Below, in pieces: positions 15,732 to 23,980 of a stretch of DNA of 55,222 nt (position 1 is its first letter; the number at the start of each line of letters is the position of its first letter). The position numbers and the translations under genes are program-made. The stretch lies in NCBI GenBank assembly GCA_030424665.1, contig JAUHWN010000001.1:1-55222 (forward strand), read 5' to 3'. This stretch comes from Bdellovibrionia bacterium (GTDB taxonomy: Bacteria > Bdellovibrionota > Bdellovibrionia > Bdellovibrionales > JAGQZY01). Below the pieces are notes generated by a model. That model was not told the origin of the DNA and did not search any database. It saw only the letters and a list, made by a program, of their open reading frames with translations.

Positions 15732-17897
15732 ATGAAATCTAAAGCACCTAAGATCATTCTCCTACTGCTTTTAATAAGTGCCTTTATCAGCTTTTTTGTG
15801 TTCGATTTGGGCCAATACCTGAGCTTTGATTACCTTAAATCGCAACAATCCAACTTTCAGAGCTATTACGCTAAGAACCAAGTCCTAACTCTCGCTATTT
15901 ACTTTCTGATCTATGTGGTTTCTACAGCACTTTCGCTCCCGGGCGCTGCTATTCTCACTCTCGCCGGAGGCGCACTCTTTGGAAATATGGTTGGTGTCAT
16001 TGTCGTTTCCTTTGCCAGTACTATAGGCGCTACCTGTGCATTTTTGGCTTCCCGCTATATTTTGCGCGATTATGTTCAGGAGAAATTTAAGAGCCGACTT
16101 AAAACCATTAATAAAGGAATCGAAAAAGAGGGTGGTTTTTACCTCTTCACCCTTCGCCTTATTCCTGCGGTACCTTTTTTCGTGATTAATATGGTGATGG
16201 GCCTAACCAATATGGGGGTCATTCGATTTTTTATTATCTCACAAGTCGGAATGCTCGCGGGAACCTTTGTTTACGTTAATGCGGGAACACAAATAGGCCA
16301 ACTCGATTCTCCAGCGGGAATTCTTTCTCCCAATATCCTTATCAGCTTTGTTATTCTTGGACTCTTCCCACTTATCGCTAAAAAGTTTATAAAGCTCTAT
16401 GTTGGAAAACTGGTAAGTTGGTGGTCTTCGCGAAAGGTTTATAGTAAATACAAGAAGCCTAAGAAATTTGACTACAACGTGATTGCCATAGGTGGTGGTG
16501 CAGCCGGACTAGTAACTTCATACATTGGAGCTGCCGCTAAAGCTAAGGTCGCCCTCATCGAGGCCGATAAAATGGGCGGCGATTGCCTCAACTATGGTTG
16601 TGTCCCAAGTAAGGCTATCATCCGCACAGCAAAATTTATGTCCGATGCAAAAAAGGCCCAATCCCTAGGAATTAAAAATGTAAATGTGGAATATGATTTC
16701 GCCGAAGTCATGGAGCGAGTACAACGGGTTGTGAAAACCATCGAGCCCCACGATTCTGTAGAACGATACACTAACTTGGGCGTCAGTTGTTATACAGGCT
16801 ACGCCAAAATAAAATCTCCATGGGAAGTTGAAATCAATGGAGAGATTTTAACGACTAAGAACATCGTTATTGCTTCAGGCGCTGGACCTTTCGTACCGAA
16901 CATCGAAGGCCTCGAAAAAATGGATCCTATGACTTCAGAGAACCTTTGGAACATGCGCGAACAACCAAAGAAATTACTCGTTCTAGGTGGAGGACCCATT
17001 GGCTCAGAACTCGCCCAAGCATTTCATCGAGTCGGCTGCAATGTCACTCAACTAGAACTCGCTGACCGAATTCTAGTTCGAGAAGATAAAGAAGTTTCAG
17101 ATATTGTCATGAAAGACTTTAAAGATGAGGGAATCAATCTACTTACCGAACATAAGGCTGTACGCTTTTATGAAGAAGGTGGAAAACGCTATTGCGTTGC
17201 TGATCACAAAGGCGAAGAAAAGGTTATTGAATTTGATAAAGTCATTGTCGCTCTCGGTAGAAAGGCCCGGGTCACTGGTTTCGGTCTCGAAGAACTCGGA
17301 ATTGAACTGACCGATCGAGGAACCATTCAAGTGAATGACTGGATGCAAACTAACTATCCCAACATCTATGCCTGTGGCGATGTCGTGGGTCCCTATCAAT
17401 TTACTCATATGGCAGCCCATCAAGCTTGGTTCTGTGCGGTCAATGCCATGGCCTCACCTTTTTATAGTTTCGACGTCGATTACAGTATCGTTCCTTGGTG
17501 TACCTACACCGATCCTGAGATAGCCCGGTGCGGACTGAATGAAACCGAAGCTCAAGAACAAGACATTCCCTACGAGGTTAGTACTTACGATCTAGAGGAA
17601 CTCGATCGAGCCATTACAGAAGAGGCGGCTCACGGTTTCGTTAAAGTTCTCACTGTACCGGGAAAAGACAAAATAATAGGCGTTACTATCGTCGGAATGC
17701 ACGCTGGTGACTACATCGCAGAGTTTGTTACAGCCATGAAGTATGGACTCGGCATGAATAAGATTCTCGGAACCATTCACATTTACCCGACACTGGCTGA
17801 AGCGAATAAATATGCCGCTGGTGCCTGGAAGAAAAATCATGTCAGTGAAAAAACATTGAATCTCGCAATGCGATTTAATTCTTGGAGAAGAACATAA
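15732..17897 (+). CDS. VTT/TVP38 membrane domain fused to mercuric-reductase-like flavin disulfide oxidoreductase
   Basis: 721 residues in two parts. Residues 1-225: hydrophobic VTT (TVP38/TMEM64, SNARE-associated) domain with several membrane segments and the family-type LPGAAILTLAGGALFG and RLIPAVPFFVINMVMG blocks. Residues 246-721: class I pyridine nucleotide-disulfide reductase with FAD loop IAIGGGAAGL, redox pair Cys285/Cys290 in GGDCLNYGCVPSKA, NAD(P)H loop LGGGPIGSELAQAF, ACGDVVG, and a C-terminal HIYPTLAEAN in place of the lipoamide-dehydrogenase HxHPT-E. It has no N-terminal heavy-metal domain or C-terminal Cys pair, so true mercuric reductase activity is unlikely. It is followed 34 bp later by a DUF547 gene, a known recurrent partnership. 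The likely role is membrane-tethered redox chemistry with an unknown acceptor. GAGGAG precedes the ATG. Confidence 0.9.
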   Translation: MKSKAPKIILLLLLISAFISFFVFDLGQYLSFDYLKSQQSNFQSYYAKNQVLTLAIYFLIYVVSTALSLPGAAILTLAGGALFGNMVGVIVVSFASTIGATCAFLASRYILRDYVQEKFKSRLKTINKGIEKEGGFYLFTLRLIPAVPFFVINMVMGLTNMGVIRFFIISQVGMLAGTFVYVNAGTQIGQLDSPAGILSPNILISFVILGLFPLIAKKFIKLYVGKLVSWWSSRKVYSKYKKPKKFDYNVIAIGGGAAGLVTSYIGAAAKAKVALIEADKMGGDCLNYGCVPSKAIIRTAKFMSDAKKAQSLGIKNVNVEYDFAEVMERVQRVVKTIEPHDSVERYTNLGVSCYTGYAKIKSPWEVEINGEILTTKNIVIASGAGPFVPNIEGLEKMDPMTSENLWNMREQPKKLLVLGGGPIGSELAQAFHRVGCNVTQLELADRILVREDKEVSDIVMKDFKDEGINLLTEHKAVRFYEEGGKRYCVADHKGEEKVIEFDKVIVALGRKARVTGFGLEELGIELTDRGTIQVNDWMQTNYPNIYACGDVVGPYQFTHMAAHQAWFCAVNAMASPFYSFDVDYSIVPWCTYTDPEIARCGLNETEAQEQDIPYEVSTYDLEELDRAITEEAAHGFVKVLTVPGKDKIIGVTIVGMHAGDYIAEFVTAMKYGLGMNKILGTIHIYPTLAEANKYAAGAWKKNHVSEKTLNLAMRFNSWRRT

Positions 17898-17931
17898 AAA
17901 TATAATTGAACCCAACTAAGGTGAACTAGGT

Positions 17932-18717
17932 ATGAAACATTTTAAATTAGCATCATTTTTCTTTTTTATTAGCTCAGTCTTTTCAATATTAGCTTTTGCT
18001 GACTTTGATCACAGCCATTCCGAGTGGGATCAAGTTTTAAAAAAGTATGTAAGCACAGTTCCGGGGTCAACACAGGTTGATTACAAGGCCCTCAAAAAAG
18101 AGAGTGGCGTCCTAGACTCTTACCTCTCTAAAGTTTCTGCGGTTAAAAAATCGGAGTACGAAGGGTGGTCTGGTGATCAGAAGCTTGCCTTCTTAATAAA
18201 TGCTTACAACGCTTTTACTCTTAAATTTATTATTAAAGATGACATTCCAGAGAGTATAAAAGACAAAGGAGGGTTCTTTAGTAGTCCTTGGAAGAAAAAG
18301 TTCTTTAAGATTTTTGGCAAAGAGGCCTATCTCGATAAACTCGAACACGAAATGGCTCGTAAACAATTTAACAACTGTCGAGTTCATTTTGCTTTCAATT
18401 GCGCCTCTATTGGTTGCCCAGCTCTTCGCACCGAAGCATGGTTGGCCGATAAGCTCGACGAACAGTTCGAGGATTCCACAAAAAAATTCCTTAGTGACCG
18501 CTCGAGAAATCGCTACAATAAAGAGAAAAATCGAGTGGAAATATCAAAGATATTTGATTGGTATGAGGACGACTTTTCGAAAGACAAAACCTGTGGCAGT
18601 GTCGCCCAGTTTGTTTCTAAATACCTGACTGATGACAAGGACTTACAGAAAAAGATCGCTTCTGAAGAAATCAGTATCCGGCACTTGGATTACGATTGGA
18701 AGCTCAATAAAAAGTAA
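17932..18717 (+). CDS. Secreted DUF547 protein
   Basis: 261 residues with an N-terminal signal peptide (HFKLASFFFFISSVFSILAFA, cleavage before DFDHS). DUF547 family blocks: VDYKALKK, FLINAYNAFTLKFII, and VHFAFNCASIGCPAL with the conserved Asn-Cys and Gly-Cys-Pro, followed by FEDSTKKFLSDRSRNRY and an SKIFDWYEDDF segment. The fold has been likened to papain-type transglutaminases, but activity is unproven. It is cotranscribed with the VTT-flavin reductase. The conserved cysteines make it plausible that the reductase supplies thiol reduction to this exported partner; that is inference. Confidence 0.87.
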   Translation: MKHFKLASFFFFISSVFSILAFADFDHSHSEWDQVLKKYVSTVPGSTQVDYKALKKESGVLDSYLSKVSAVKKSEYEGWSGDQKLAFLINAYNAFTLKFIIKDDIPESIKDKGGFFSSPWKKKFFKIFGKEAYLDKLEHEMARKQFNNCRVHFAFNCASIGCPALRTEAWLADKLDEQFEDSTKKFLSDRSRNRYNKEKNRVEISKIFDWYEDDFSKDKTCGSVAQFVSKYLTDDKDLQKKIASEEISIRHLDYDWKLNKK

Positions 18718-18759
18718 TTGATTCTTGACGGAGGATTTAAAATTTCTTAAATCCTCCCC

Positions 18760-19092
18760 ATGGCTCCAAAAAAGAAAAATTCCTACTATCAAATCAGCTA
18801 TCGCGACCCAAAAGACGGTAATATTCATGCCCTTAAGGCCAAGAAAATTACAGATTCAAGCTTGGGTCTTAGCTTTATTGCAATCTCTGATTTCGTCTTT
18901 GATACCGAGTCCATCGTAGTTAACCCCCAAGAAGAGGCACTGCAACTTCGATTCGAAACCGTGAAGATACTCCACCTTTCTATTTACTCAGTTATTTCAA
19001 TTGAAGAGATGGATGGCAGTAAATCTCTGAAGTTTAAAAAAGACAAATCAGATCTAAAAATTCTCCAGGCAGACTTCGCCGGCGGTGACTAG
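18760..19092 (+). CDS. DUF1820 family protein
   Basis: 110-residue basic protein. The pattern matches DUF1820: an N-terminal YYQISYRDPKDGNIHALKAKKI strand pair, GLSFIAISDFVFD, then VVNPQEEALQLRFETVKILHLSIYSVISIEEM, equivalent to the family's VDPSEE...F..V....IP..AIIRIDE block. It is small, cytoplasmic and of unknown role. It sits 42 bp after DUF547 on the same strand, so may be cotranscribed, though DUF1820 usually travels independently. The ATG at 18760 has only weak upstream purines. A GC hairpin and T-rich run follow the stop. Confidence 0.8.
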   Translation: MAPKKKNSYYQISYRDPKDGNIHALKAKKITDSSLGLSFIAISDFVFDTESIVVNPQEEALQLRFETVKILHLSIYSVISIEEMDGSKSLKFKKDKSDLKILQADFAGGD

Positions 19093-19097
19093 TGAGA

Positions 19098-19134
19098 GGG
19101 AGAACCCTTAAGCACTCCCCCTTTCTATTTATTT
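19098..19134 (+). terminator. Weak hairpin terminator after the DUF1820 gene
   Basis: GGGAG (19098-19102) can pair with CTCCC (19115-19119), followed by CTTTCTATTTATTT. The stem is only 5 bp with a 12-nt loop, so the call is tentative. It lies between convergent genes. Confidence 0.35.
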
Positions 19135-19929
19135 GAATTTCGCACTATTCATATACTTCGTATTGCTCCACTTCGTGTTTCGACGAGAGGACTTTCTGAA
19201 GTCTGTGGCATAGACACCACTATAGCTGAAACTTGTGTAGTCGAGATCGGCACCGATCAAATCAGTGTAACCAAGCATTGAATAATTTATATCAACATAC
19301 TGCATGCTAATGTTTCGAGCCTCAACATATCTAAAATTCGCATAGTTGATATCTGCATAATCTAATTTAGCACTGCGAAGGTCAGCATAGCGCATTCGAG
19401 AGTAGTTTAGATTAGAATACTGAGCATCGACCCCTGGCATATCGGCATACTGAAGGTCCGAATATGATAAGTTCGCATATTGCAAGCTGGCAGATCTCAT
19501 TTCTGCGTAATCGAGATCAGCGTATTGAAGCTTCGCATAGTCAGCATTGACCAAATTCATGTCTGCATAATCTAAACGAGCGTATTGAAGCTTTGCGTAC
19601 CTCAAGTCTGCTAAGTCAAGTTTAGCATACCTTAAATCGGCATATCTAAGGTCGGCGTATTTTAAATTCGCGCCGCGCAGATCTTTCGATCTTAAGTTAG
19701 CATATCTAAGATTCATACCTTGGCAATTTTTAGTCTTCAAACAACGACTGACGTGATTACTGTTAGCAGCAGTTCCTGCCTCTACAAGATCGTTGTTCGC
19801 TTCGGCCGCTTCATAGCCATAGTAATTTCCGTCGGTATTTAGACTATTTGATGATTTGTCTTCGAGACCGCCTTCTCCACAGGCTGTAAGTCCGAGCAAG
19901 ACAACAGAACACAACAAGATTTTCTTCAT
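19129..19929 (-). CDS. Tyrosine-ladder pentapeptide-repeat lipoprotein, copy 1
   Basis: 266 residues. Lipoprotein signal LLGLTAC with Cys17. A CLKTKNCQG two-Cys cap (63-71) precedes 33 pentads of the [A][DN]LxY type. Position 5 of the pentad (residues 76, 81, 86 ... 236) is Tyr in 24 of 33 pentads. Apart from 81, the exceptions fall exactly at 86, 106, 126, 146, 166, 186, 206 and 226, that is every fourth pentad. In a four-sided pentapeptide beta-helix this gives three tyrosine-lined faces and one Tyr-free face. G6-type ribosome site GGGGGGA. It is paralogous to the next gene and probably anchored in the periplasm or outer membrane. The function is unknown; gyrase-inhibitor (Qnr-type) activity is unlikely for a lipoprotein. 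Confidence 0.88.
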   Translation of the reverse strand: MKKILLCSVVLLGLTACGEGGLEDKSSNSLNTDGNYYGYEAAEANNDLVEAGTAANSNHVSRCLKTKNCQGMNLRYANLRSKDLRGANLKYADLRYADLRYAKLDLADLRYAKLQYARLDYADMNLVNADYAKLQYADLDYAEMRSASLQYANLSYSDLQYADMPGVDAQYSNLNYSRMRYADLRSAKLDYADINYANFRYVEARNISMQYVDINYSMLGYTDLIGADLDYTSFSYSGVYATDFRKSSRRNTKWSNTKYMNSAKFK

Positions 19930-20125
19930 GAAATCCCCCCATTTAACTATTTAACCAATGACTTCCTTAAGAAATCTTCTACCCATGGCTCATTACTACA
20001 AGGCCTATGCCGCCACAAAACGAAACAGTATCAGTATGAGGGATCTCGACTGTTTAAAGTCTGCACAGAGACGGAAGGATTTTACAAATTCAGTAGAAGA
20101 GAAAATGAAACTATATGACTGAAAA

Positions 20126-20158
20126 TAAAAAAAGCCGCCCGAAAGGAGCGGCTATTTT
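20126..20158 (-). terminator. Rho-independent terminator after pentapeptide lipoprotein copy 2
   Basis: Stem AGCCGC (20133-20138) / GCGGCT (20148-20153) with a 9-nt loop. On the minus strand it is followed by a T7 run (complement of 20126-20132). There is also ATTTTT on the plus side, so it could act in both directions. Confidence 0.8.
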
Positions 20159-20176
20159 TGTTCATAGTATTTTCGA

Positions 20177-20980
20177 CTAGCGAATCGCGGTATTCAGATG
20201 CTTAGTTCCCGACATTGTAAGACCAGTTTTTTGACTTGTTCTCAAGTCGGTGTAAGAGACACCACTATTGTTAAGAGATACATGACTGAGGTTCGCATCT
20301 TTAAGGTCAGCGTACCCAAGGCGAGAGTGCTCAATATCTGAGTACTGCAATTGCGCTTTCTGGCCCTCAACATATCTGAGGTTAGAATAATTAATCTCAG
20401 CGTACATGACCTGAGCTAGGCCGATTTCTGCATATCTAAGAGAAGCATAGTTAGCATCGATGTAGTTCAGTTTAGCCCCGCTTAGATCTGCATACTGAAG
20501 ATCCGCATAATTAACGTTGGCATAACTTAAATCAGCTGCAATTGCCTCTACATAATCCATATCGGAGTATTGAAGAGTCGCGTAGCGAGCGATCACACCA
20601 TTCATATCGGCATACTCAAGACTTGCGTACTTAAGGTTTGCATAATTCATTCGAGCTTGATCCAGTTTAGCATACTGAAGGTTTGCATAACGAAGATCTG
20701 CATAACGAAGATCGGCGCCACGAAGGTCTTTACCTCTTAGATTGGCATAGCGAAGATTCATCCCATTACATTTCTTTGTAGAAAGACATTTTTTAACGTC
20801 AGCAGCGCTTGCGGCAGCGCCAACTTCTACAGGTTCACCGTTTTGCTCGGCAGCCTCGATACCATAAACACCGTTATCTGGATCAATTTGCTCAAGTGAA
20901 AGACCAGCTTGTTCAAGACCACCCTCACCACAAGCAGTAAGACCTAATATAGCTACAAATAAAATAATTACCTTTTTCAT
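20177..20980 (-). CDS. Tyrosine-ladder pentapeptide-repeat lipoprotein, copy 2
   Basis: 267 residues from ATG at 20980, preceded by GGGGGAATT; an upstream in-frame start is less likely. Lipobox LGLTAC (Cys17), an acidic linker, the CLSTKKCNG cap (65-73), then about 34 pentads. Pentad position 5 (78, 83 ... 243) is Tyr in 22. The Tyr-free face recurs at 88, 108, 128, 148, 168, 188, 208 and 228, the same 20-residue phase as copy 1, with His replacing Tyr at 218 and 233. The N-terminal third is closely similar to copy 1 while the repeats have diverged, so this is an old duplication under structural constraint. It has its own terminator and probably its own promoter. The function is unknown. Confidence 0.88.
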   Translation of the reverse strand: MKKVIILFVAILGLTACGEGGLEQAGLSLEQIDPDNGVYGIEAAEQNGEPVEVGAAASAADVKKCLSTKKCNGMNLRYANLRGKDLRGADLRYADLRYANLQYAKLDQARMNYANLKYASLEYADMNGVIARYATLQYSDMDYVEAIAADLSYANVNYADLQYADLSGAKLNYIDANYASLRYAEIGLAQVMYAEINYSNLRYVEGQKAQLQYSDIEHSRLGYADLKDANLSHVSLNNSGVSYTDLRTSQKTGLTMSGTKHLNTAIR

Positions 20981-21101
20981 AATTCCCCCAAAATTAGAAT
21001 TCACATTTATCAACATTCACATTAACGTCCCGATAGATTTAGTTTAGGGGTGCCGTGGCTTCAATTTGGTAACAGTTTTGACGATAAAGAAAGTTTTTAA
21101 A

Positions 21102-21132
21102 CAAAATAAAAAGGGTCTCCGAAGAGACCCTT
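21102..21132 (-). terminator. Strong Rho-independent terminator after the beta-propeller lipoprotein
   Basis: Perfect 9-bp stem AAGGGTCTC (21111-21119) / GAGACCCTT (21124-21132). On the minus strand the loop is the very stable cUUCGg tetraloop, followed by TTTATTTTG. Confidence 0.88.
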
Positions 21133-21158
21133 GGTCAAATTTAAATGATTTATAAAAG

Positions 21159-22697
21159 TTACTGACAGGTATTACTGGCTGTCGCGTTGGCATTGAGAGC
21201 AGCTAATGTAAGCTGAGTTCTGGTAAAGGCCCGAGTCGCAGTTACCATTGTAAGGTCTTCAACTGAGGCTCCCGCTACCGTTTGCATACCAAATACTTGG
21301 TTAGGATATACACCAACACATCCCGTTTCGATGTTTCCGTATTGACTGAGTAAAATGAGACGAGAATTTCTGGAAGACATGTCTCCATTCTTTACGACAT
21401 TGGCATTTTCAGAGGCCATTACAGCAATTCCACCGTCAACTCTTTCAACGAGAGAATTTTCATAAATATTGTCATCACCAGCTTTACCCATGACCGTGCT
21501 CCACTTGAACTGAAAGTTTGAATCAAGGCTCATTACCCAGCTATCTAAGAATCCATTCCCTACGGACTCCGTATGACCAGCGAGAAGAATATCTCCCGAT
21601 TGACTCACTCTAACATTGGTTAGTGACTCGTAAGCACTTCCTCCAACAACATAACTAGCGACAAGATTGAGGTTGGCATCAAGACGAATGATAGAACCAT
21701 CTCCACCGCCAAATCCCATGTTCCTAACAACACCAGTGACGATAAGTTCACCGTTATTCCAAACGGCTGACTCAGCGACATCAAATCCCGCGGCATTAAC
21801 ATAACTTTTGGCCGCGAGTAGAGTTCCCGTTTCAGAAACTTTAAGGATGGTAATATCGTCTCTCACGTTAGGTTCAATCTTTCTTCGGCCAACTACAAAG
21901 AAACCTTGGTTAGGTACATGGATCACATCGCGCCCAACATGGGATTCACCAGCAATTCCATAGCTTCGAGCCCAAACAACATCAAGATTCGCATCGAGCT
22001 TCACTAAGAGGGTCGACTCTACATCGTTTTCATCGAGCTGCCACTTACCGGTCGCAATATAACTTTGATTACCTTGGGCATCCGTAAACGGAGTCAAATC
22101 GTGAAATTGATCCCAGGCCTCGCCCGCTGAATGGTAAAGATCCGTCTGAAAAACACTACCGTCGTTTTTGTTTATACGAACGATAAGTCCTCCACCAGCT
22201 CTATAGACATTGTTTGGTCGAACCCAAGAAAACCCACTAAGCATGTAATGAGTATTGGTTTCATTAACAGACCAGACCTGATCATTTCGATCAGTGGCAA
22301 TTCTGCGAGCATAAGCAAGAGTTCCATTCATATTCCATTTTACAACCTGAATATCTCGAAGTTCGCCGACCGGCATTGCCGCTGGATCATCGGTCATGGT
22401 TCCGCCCGATAAAAAACCACCATCAGCTGTTTGAATCAATCCATAACTAATTTGATCAGCTGTTGCCGCAGCTTGATATGAAGCAGAAAATGCAGGAGGT
22501 GCGGGCGTCGGAGTTGCTGCTGGAGTCTCCCCTTCCTCTTCTTCAGGAAGCTCTTCTCCATTTTGCTGTTCTTGACCGCCACTAATGTTATCGCTTTTCA
22601 AATTGAGTGGCCCACCGGCTTCACCGCAATTTTGAAAGCTAAAAATTAGTGTAATTAAAAGAAACGAAGATAATAGGTGTCTCAAACTAAGACTCAT
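21159..22697 (-). CDS. Secreted beta-propeller-like lipoprotein
   Basis: 512 residues from ATG at 22697, preceded by GGGGGG; an open frame upstream to 22784 is probably leader. Hydrophobic signal LLSSFLLITLIFSFQNC with a non-canonical lipobox (FQNC). An acidic, Pro/Thr-rich linker (EELPEEEEGETPAATPTPAPP) follows. The body has about six repeats of the type W-x-R/K-x-Y-G...D.....V....DGG....G...........V.KLD.N.....W (for example SYGIAGESHVGRDVIHVP, TILKVSETGTLLAAKSYV, DGSIIRLDANLNLVASYVV), as in delta-60/beta-propeller surface proteins. The C-terminus is Ala/Thr-rich and ends NTCQ. It is probably cell-surface; the ligand is unknown. One of the two 28-bp repeats lies about 130 bp upstream. Confidence 0.8.
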   Translation of the reverse strand: MSLSLRHLLSSFLLITLIFSFQNCGEAGGPLNLKSDNISGGQEQQNGEELPEEEEGETPAATPTPAPPAFSASYQAAATADQISYGLIQTADGGFLSGGTMTDDPAAMPVGELRDIQVVKWNMNGTLAYARRIATDRNDQVWSVNETNTHYMLSGFSWVRPNNVYRAGGGLIVRINKNDGSVFQTDLYHSAGEAWDQFHDLTPFTDAQGNQSYIATGKWQLDENDVESTLLVKLDANLDVVWARSYGIAGESHVGRDVIHVPNQGFFVVGRRKIEPNVRDDITILKVSETGTLLAAKSYVNAAGFDVAESAVWNNGELIVTGVVRNMGFGGGDGSIIRLDANLNLVASYVVGGSAYESLTNVRVSQSGDILLAGHTESVGNGFLDSWVMSLDSNFQFKWSTVMGKAGDDNIYENSLVERVDGGIAVMASENANVVKNGDMSSRNSRLILLSQYGNIETGCVGVYPNQVFGMQTVAGASVEDLTMVTATRAFTRTQLTLAALNANATASNTCQ

Positions 22698-22826
22698 TTT
22701 GTTTCCCCCCAAGGAATAAAAACCATAACCCAATAACCAACTTAAATAACTGCAATCCCATGACCCGTGAGGACCAAGTAGCACCGAATCATCTGCCCAT
22801 GCTTTTTACACCCGACAAATTTTCCT

Positions 22827-22854
22827 TCAGGTAGAAGCTTCCTTTTGGTAGCGC
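22827..22854 (-). repeat. 28-bp dispersed repeat, copy A
   Basis: This sequence is identical over 28 bp to 25185-25212. On the minus strand it begins GCGCTACC, contains the 8-bp palindrome GAAGCTTC and ends CTACCTGA, so CTACC occurs twice in it. It lies after the upstream gene's terminator and 130 bp before the next start codon. Copy B has the same orientation and a similar placement. Confidence 0.7.
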
Positions 22855-22876
22855 ACCAATGTCATCAAAATGAGAC

Positions 22877-22902
22877 AAAAAAGACCCCTAATTGCTTAGG
22901 GG
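22877..22902 (-). terminator. Rho-independent terminator after the 3D-domain gene
   Basis: Perfect 7-bp stem CCCCTAA (22885-22891) / TTAGGGG (22896-22902) with a 4-nt loop. On the minus strand it is followed by TCTTTTTTG. It is about 90 bp past the 22994 stop codon, giving that transcript a long 3' UTR. Confidence 0.85.
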
Positions 22903-22993
22903 CCACGGGATGGGTCTTCCGACTAATGCGGTCGCACCAAATTGGGGTAATTAAGTGTATAGGTCATTCAGGAATTAGGGGTTCCCAAAATTT

Positions 22994-23860
22994 TTATCGG
23001 TCTATAAGTCTCATTCGCGGACGAAGACTCCTTGTAACTGCAGTGCTCCTCTCCGTATAAAGAGTCTCTCCATTCCAAAGACTATTTAAATAACTTGTTT
23101 GTTCACCTCGTAAAGCAGTGGCAATTGAATCGTTTCGTGGAACGACATAAAAGTGCTCACCCATGTCCACTGAAAAGTTTAAGTTGTGACGATCACGACA
23201 AACTCCTCGATCGTAATTGAGGCAATCACCAGTGAAAAAATCAAAGCGCCCCTCACCGCGAATCCATCCGCCGCCGTCACCGACTACAAAACATCCATCA
23301 ACAGGTTGCCCTGTTTGCGGACATATCTTGCCCGCCATACTCGGAAAAAATAATACGGTTCCAATCGGATATTCGCCTGGGTCAGCAGCCACTGTTCGAC
23401 AGGGATCAAGACAGTTGGTCGGATTATAATCGTTCACTCCAGTACCAAATCCATATTTACAGTTGGTAGTACTCAAATCTCTAGGCGCCATACCCACATT
23501 ATGTAAAATGTCATCTACAATGCAGGTGCCTTCGATATCGTAACAGTCTCTACGTCTTCTTCCATTGAGGTCAGAAAATCTGGGAGCAAAGTATTGGGTG
23601 ACTCCTTTATTATATCGATCCGAACTCGATCGCGGAGTACAACTCGCCTGCCCTTGGCATTCGTAGCCCACTCTACCTTGTGAATATTGACTTCTATTTC
23701 TTGATATCTGCTCACAGCTCCTGACATTATTATGAGGAATCGCCTGCCTTCCGGGCTCAATGGATTGGGCTTGATTTTCTTCATAATAATAACCAACAGC
23801 TAATGCAGAATCTGAGCACAAAAGGCCCATGAAAACTACGAGGAATAGTTTCCGAGACAT
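22994..23860 (-). CDS. Secreted protein with 3D (double-psi beta-barrel, MltA-like) domain
   Basis: 288 residues. The ATG at 23860 is chosen because AGGAG lies 7 bp upstream; GTG at 23866 would be too close. Signal peptide KLFLVVFMGLLCSDSALA. After a Gln/Arg/Ser-rich, Cys-containing segment, residues about 160-230 carry the 3D-domain pattern: YPIGTVLFFPSM, then DGCFVVGDGGGWIRGEGRFDFFTGDC, with the Asp-rich signature (D-GGxIxGxxxDxF) used by lytic transglycosylase-like barrels. At least ten Cys suggest disulfide bonding. Peptidoglycan modification is a reasonable guess for the domain, but the N-terminal part is unrecognised. Confidence 0.78.
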   Translation of the reverse strand: MSRKLFLVVFMGLLCSDSALAVGYYYEENQAQSIEPGRQAIPHNNVRSCEQISRNRSQYSQGRVGYECQGQASCTPRSSSDRYNKGVTQYFAPRFSDLNGRRRRDCYDIEGTCIVDDILHNVGMAPRDLSTTNCKYGFGTGVNDYNPTNCLDPCRTVAADPGEYPIGTVLFFPSMAGKICPQTGQPVDGCFVVGDGGGWIRGEGRFDFFTGDCLNYDRGVCRDRHNLNFSVDMGEHFYVVPRNDSIATALRGEQTSYLNSLWNGETLYTERSTAVTRSLRPRMRLIDR

Positions 23861-23980
23861 GCACACTCTCCTAAGCTTGCCGATTCTTTTTTAACTATGT
23901 ACTTTTTGGGAATTTGAAATGACTTTCAGACGCCCACTCTCTCTTGTACAAGCTAGAAGTTGCAAACATCTTTCCATGCG

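Larger units (their letters stand above)
22698..22993. other. 296-bp intergenic region: leader, 28-bp repeat copy A, terminator and possible structured 3' UTR
   Basis: From right to left (minus-strand order) it contains an about 90-nt segment after the 22994 stop that can form small hairpins (CGAC...GTCG; CCA...TGG), the terminator at 22877-22902, the 28-bp repeat at 22827-22854, and an about 130-nt leader up to the 22697 start. No good coding frame was seen. Confidence 0.5.

Noticed and set aside
15732-17897. Mercury resistance locus
   Set aside because: The flavoprotein lacks the heavy-metal domain and C-terminal Cys pair of MerA, and no merR, merT or merP is adjacent.
19129-20980. Qnr-type gyrase-protection proteins
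   Set aside because: Both proteins carry lipoprotein signal peptides, so they would not reach cytoplasmic gyrase.
22827-22993. Cyclic-di-GMP (GEMM) or other known riboswitch
   Set aside because: The conserved GEMM core and tetraloop-receptor sequences are missing and no other class could be matched, so only an unnamed structure is proposed.
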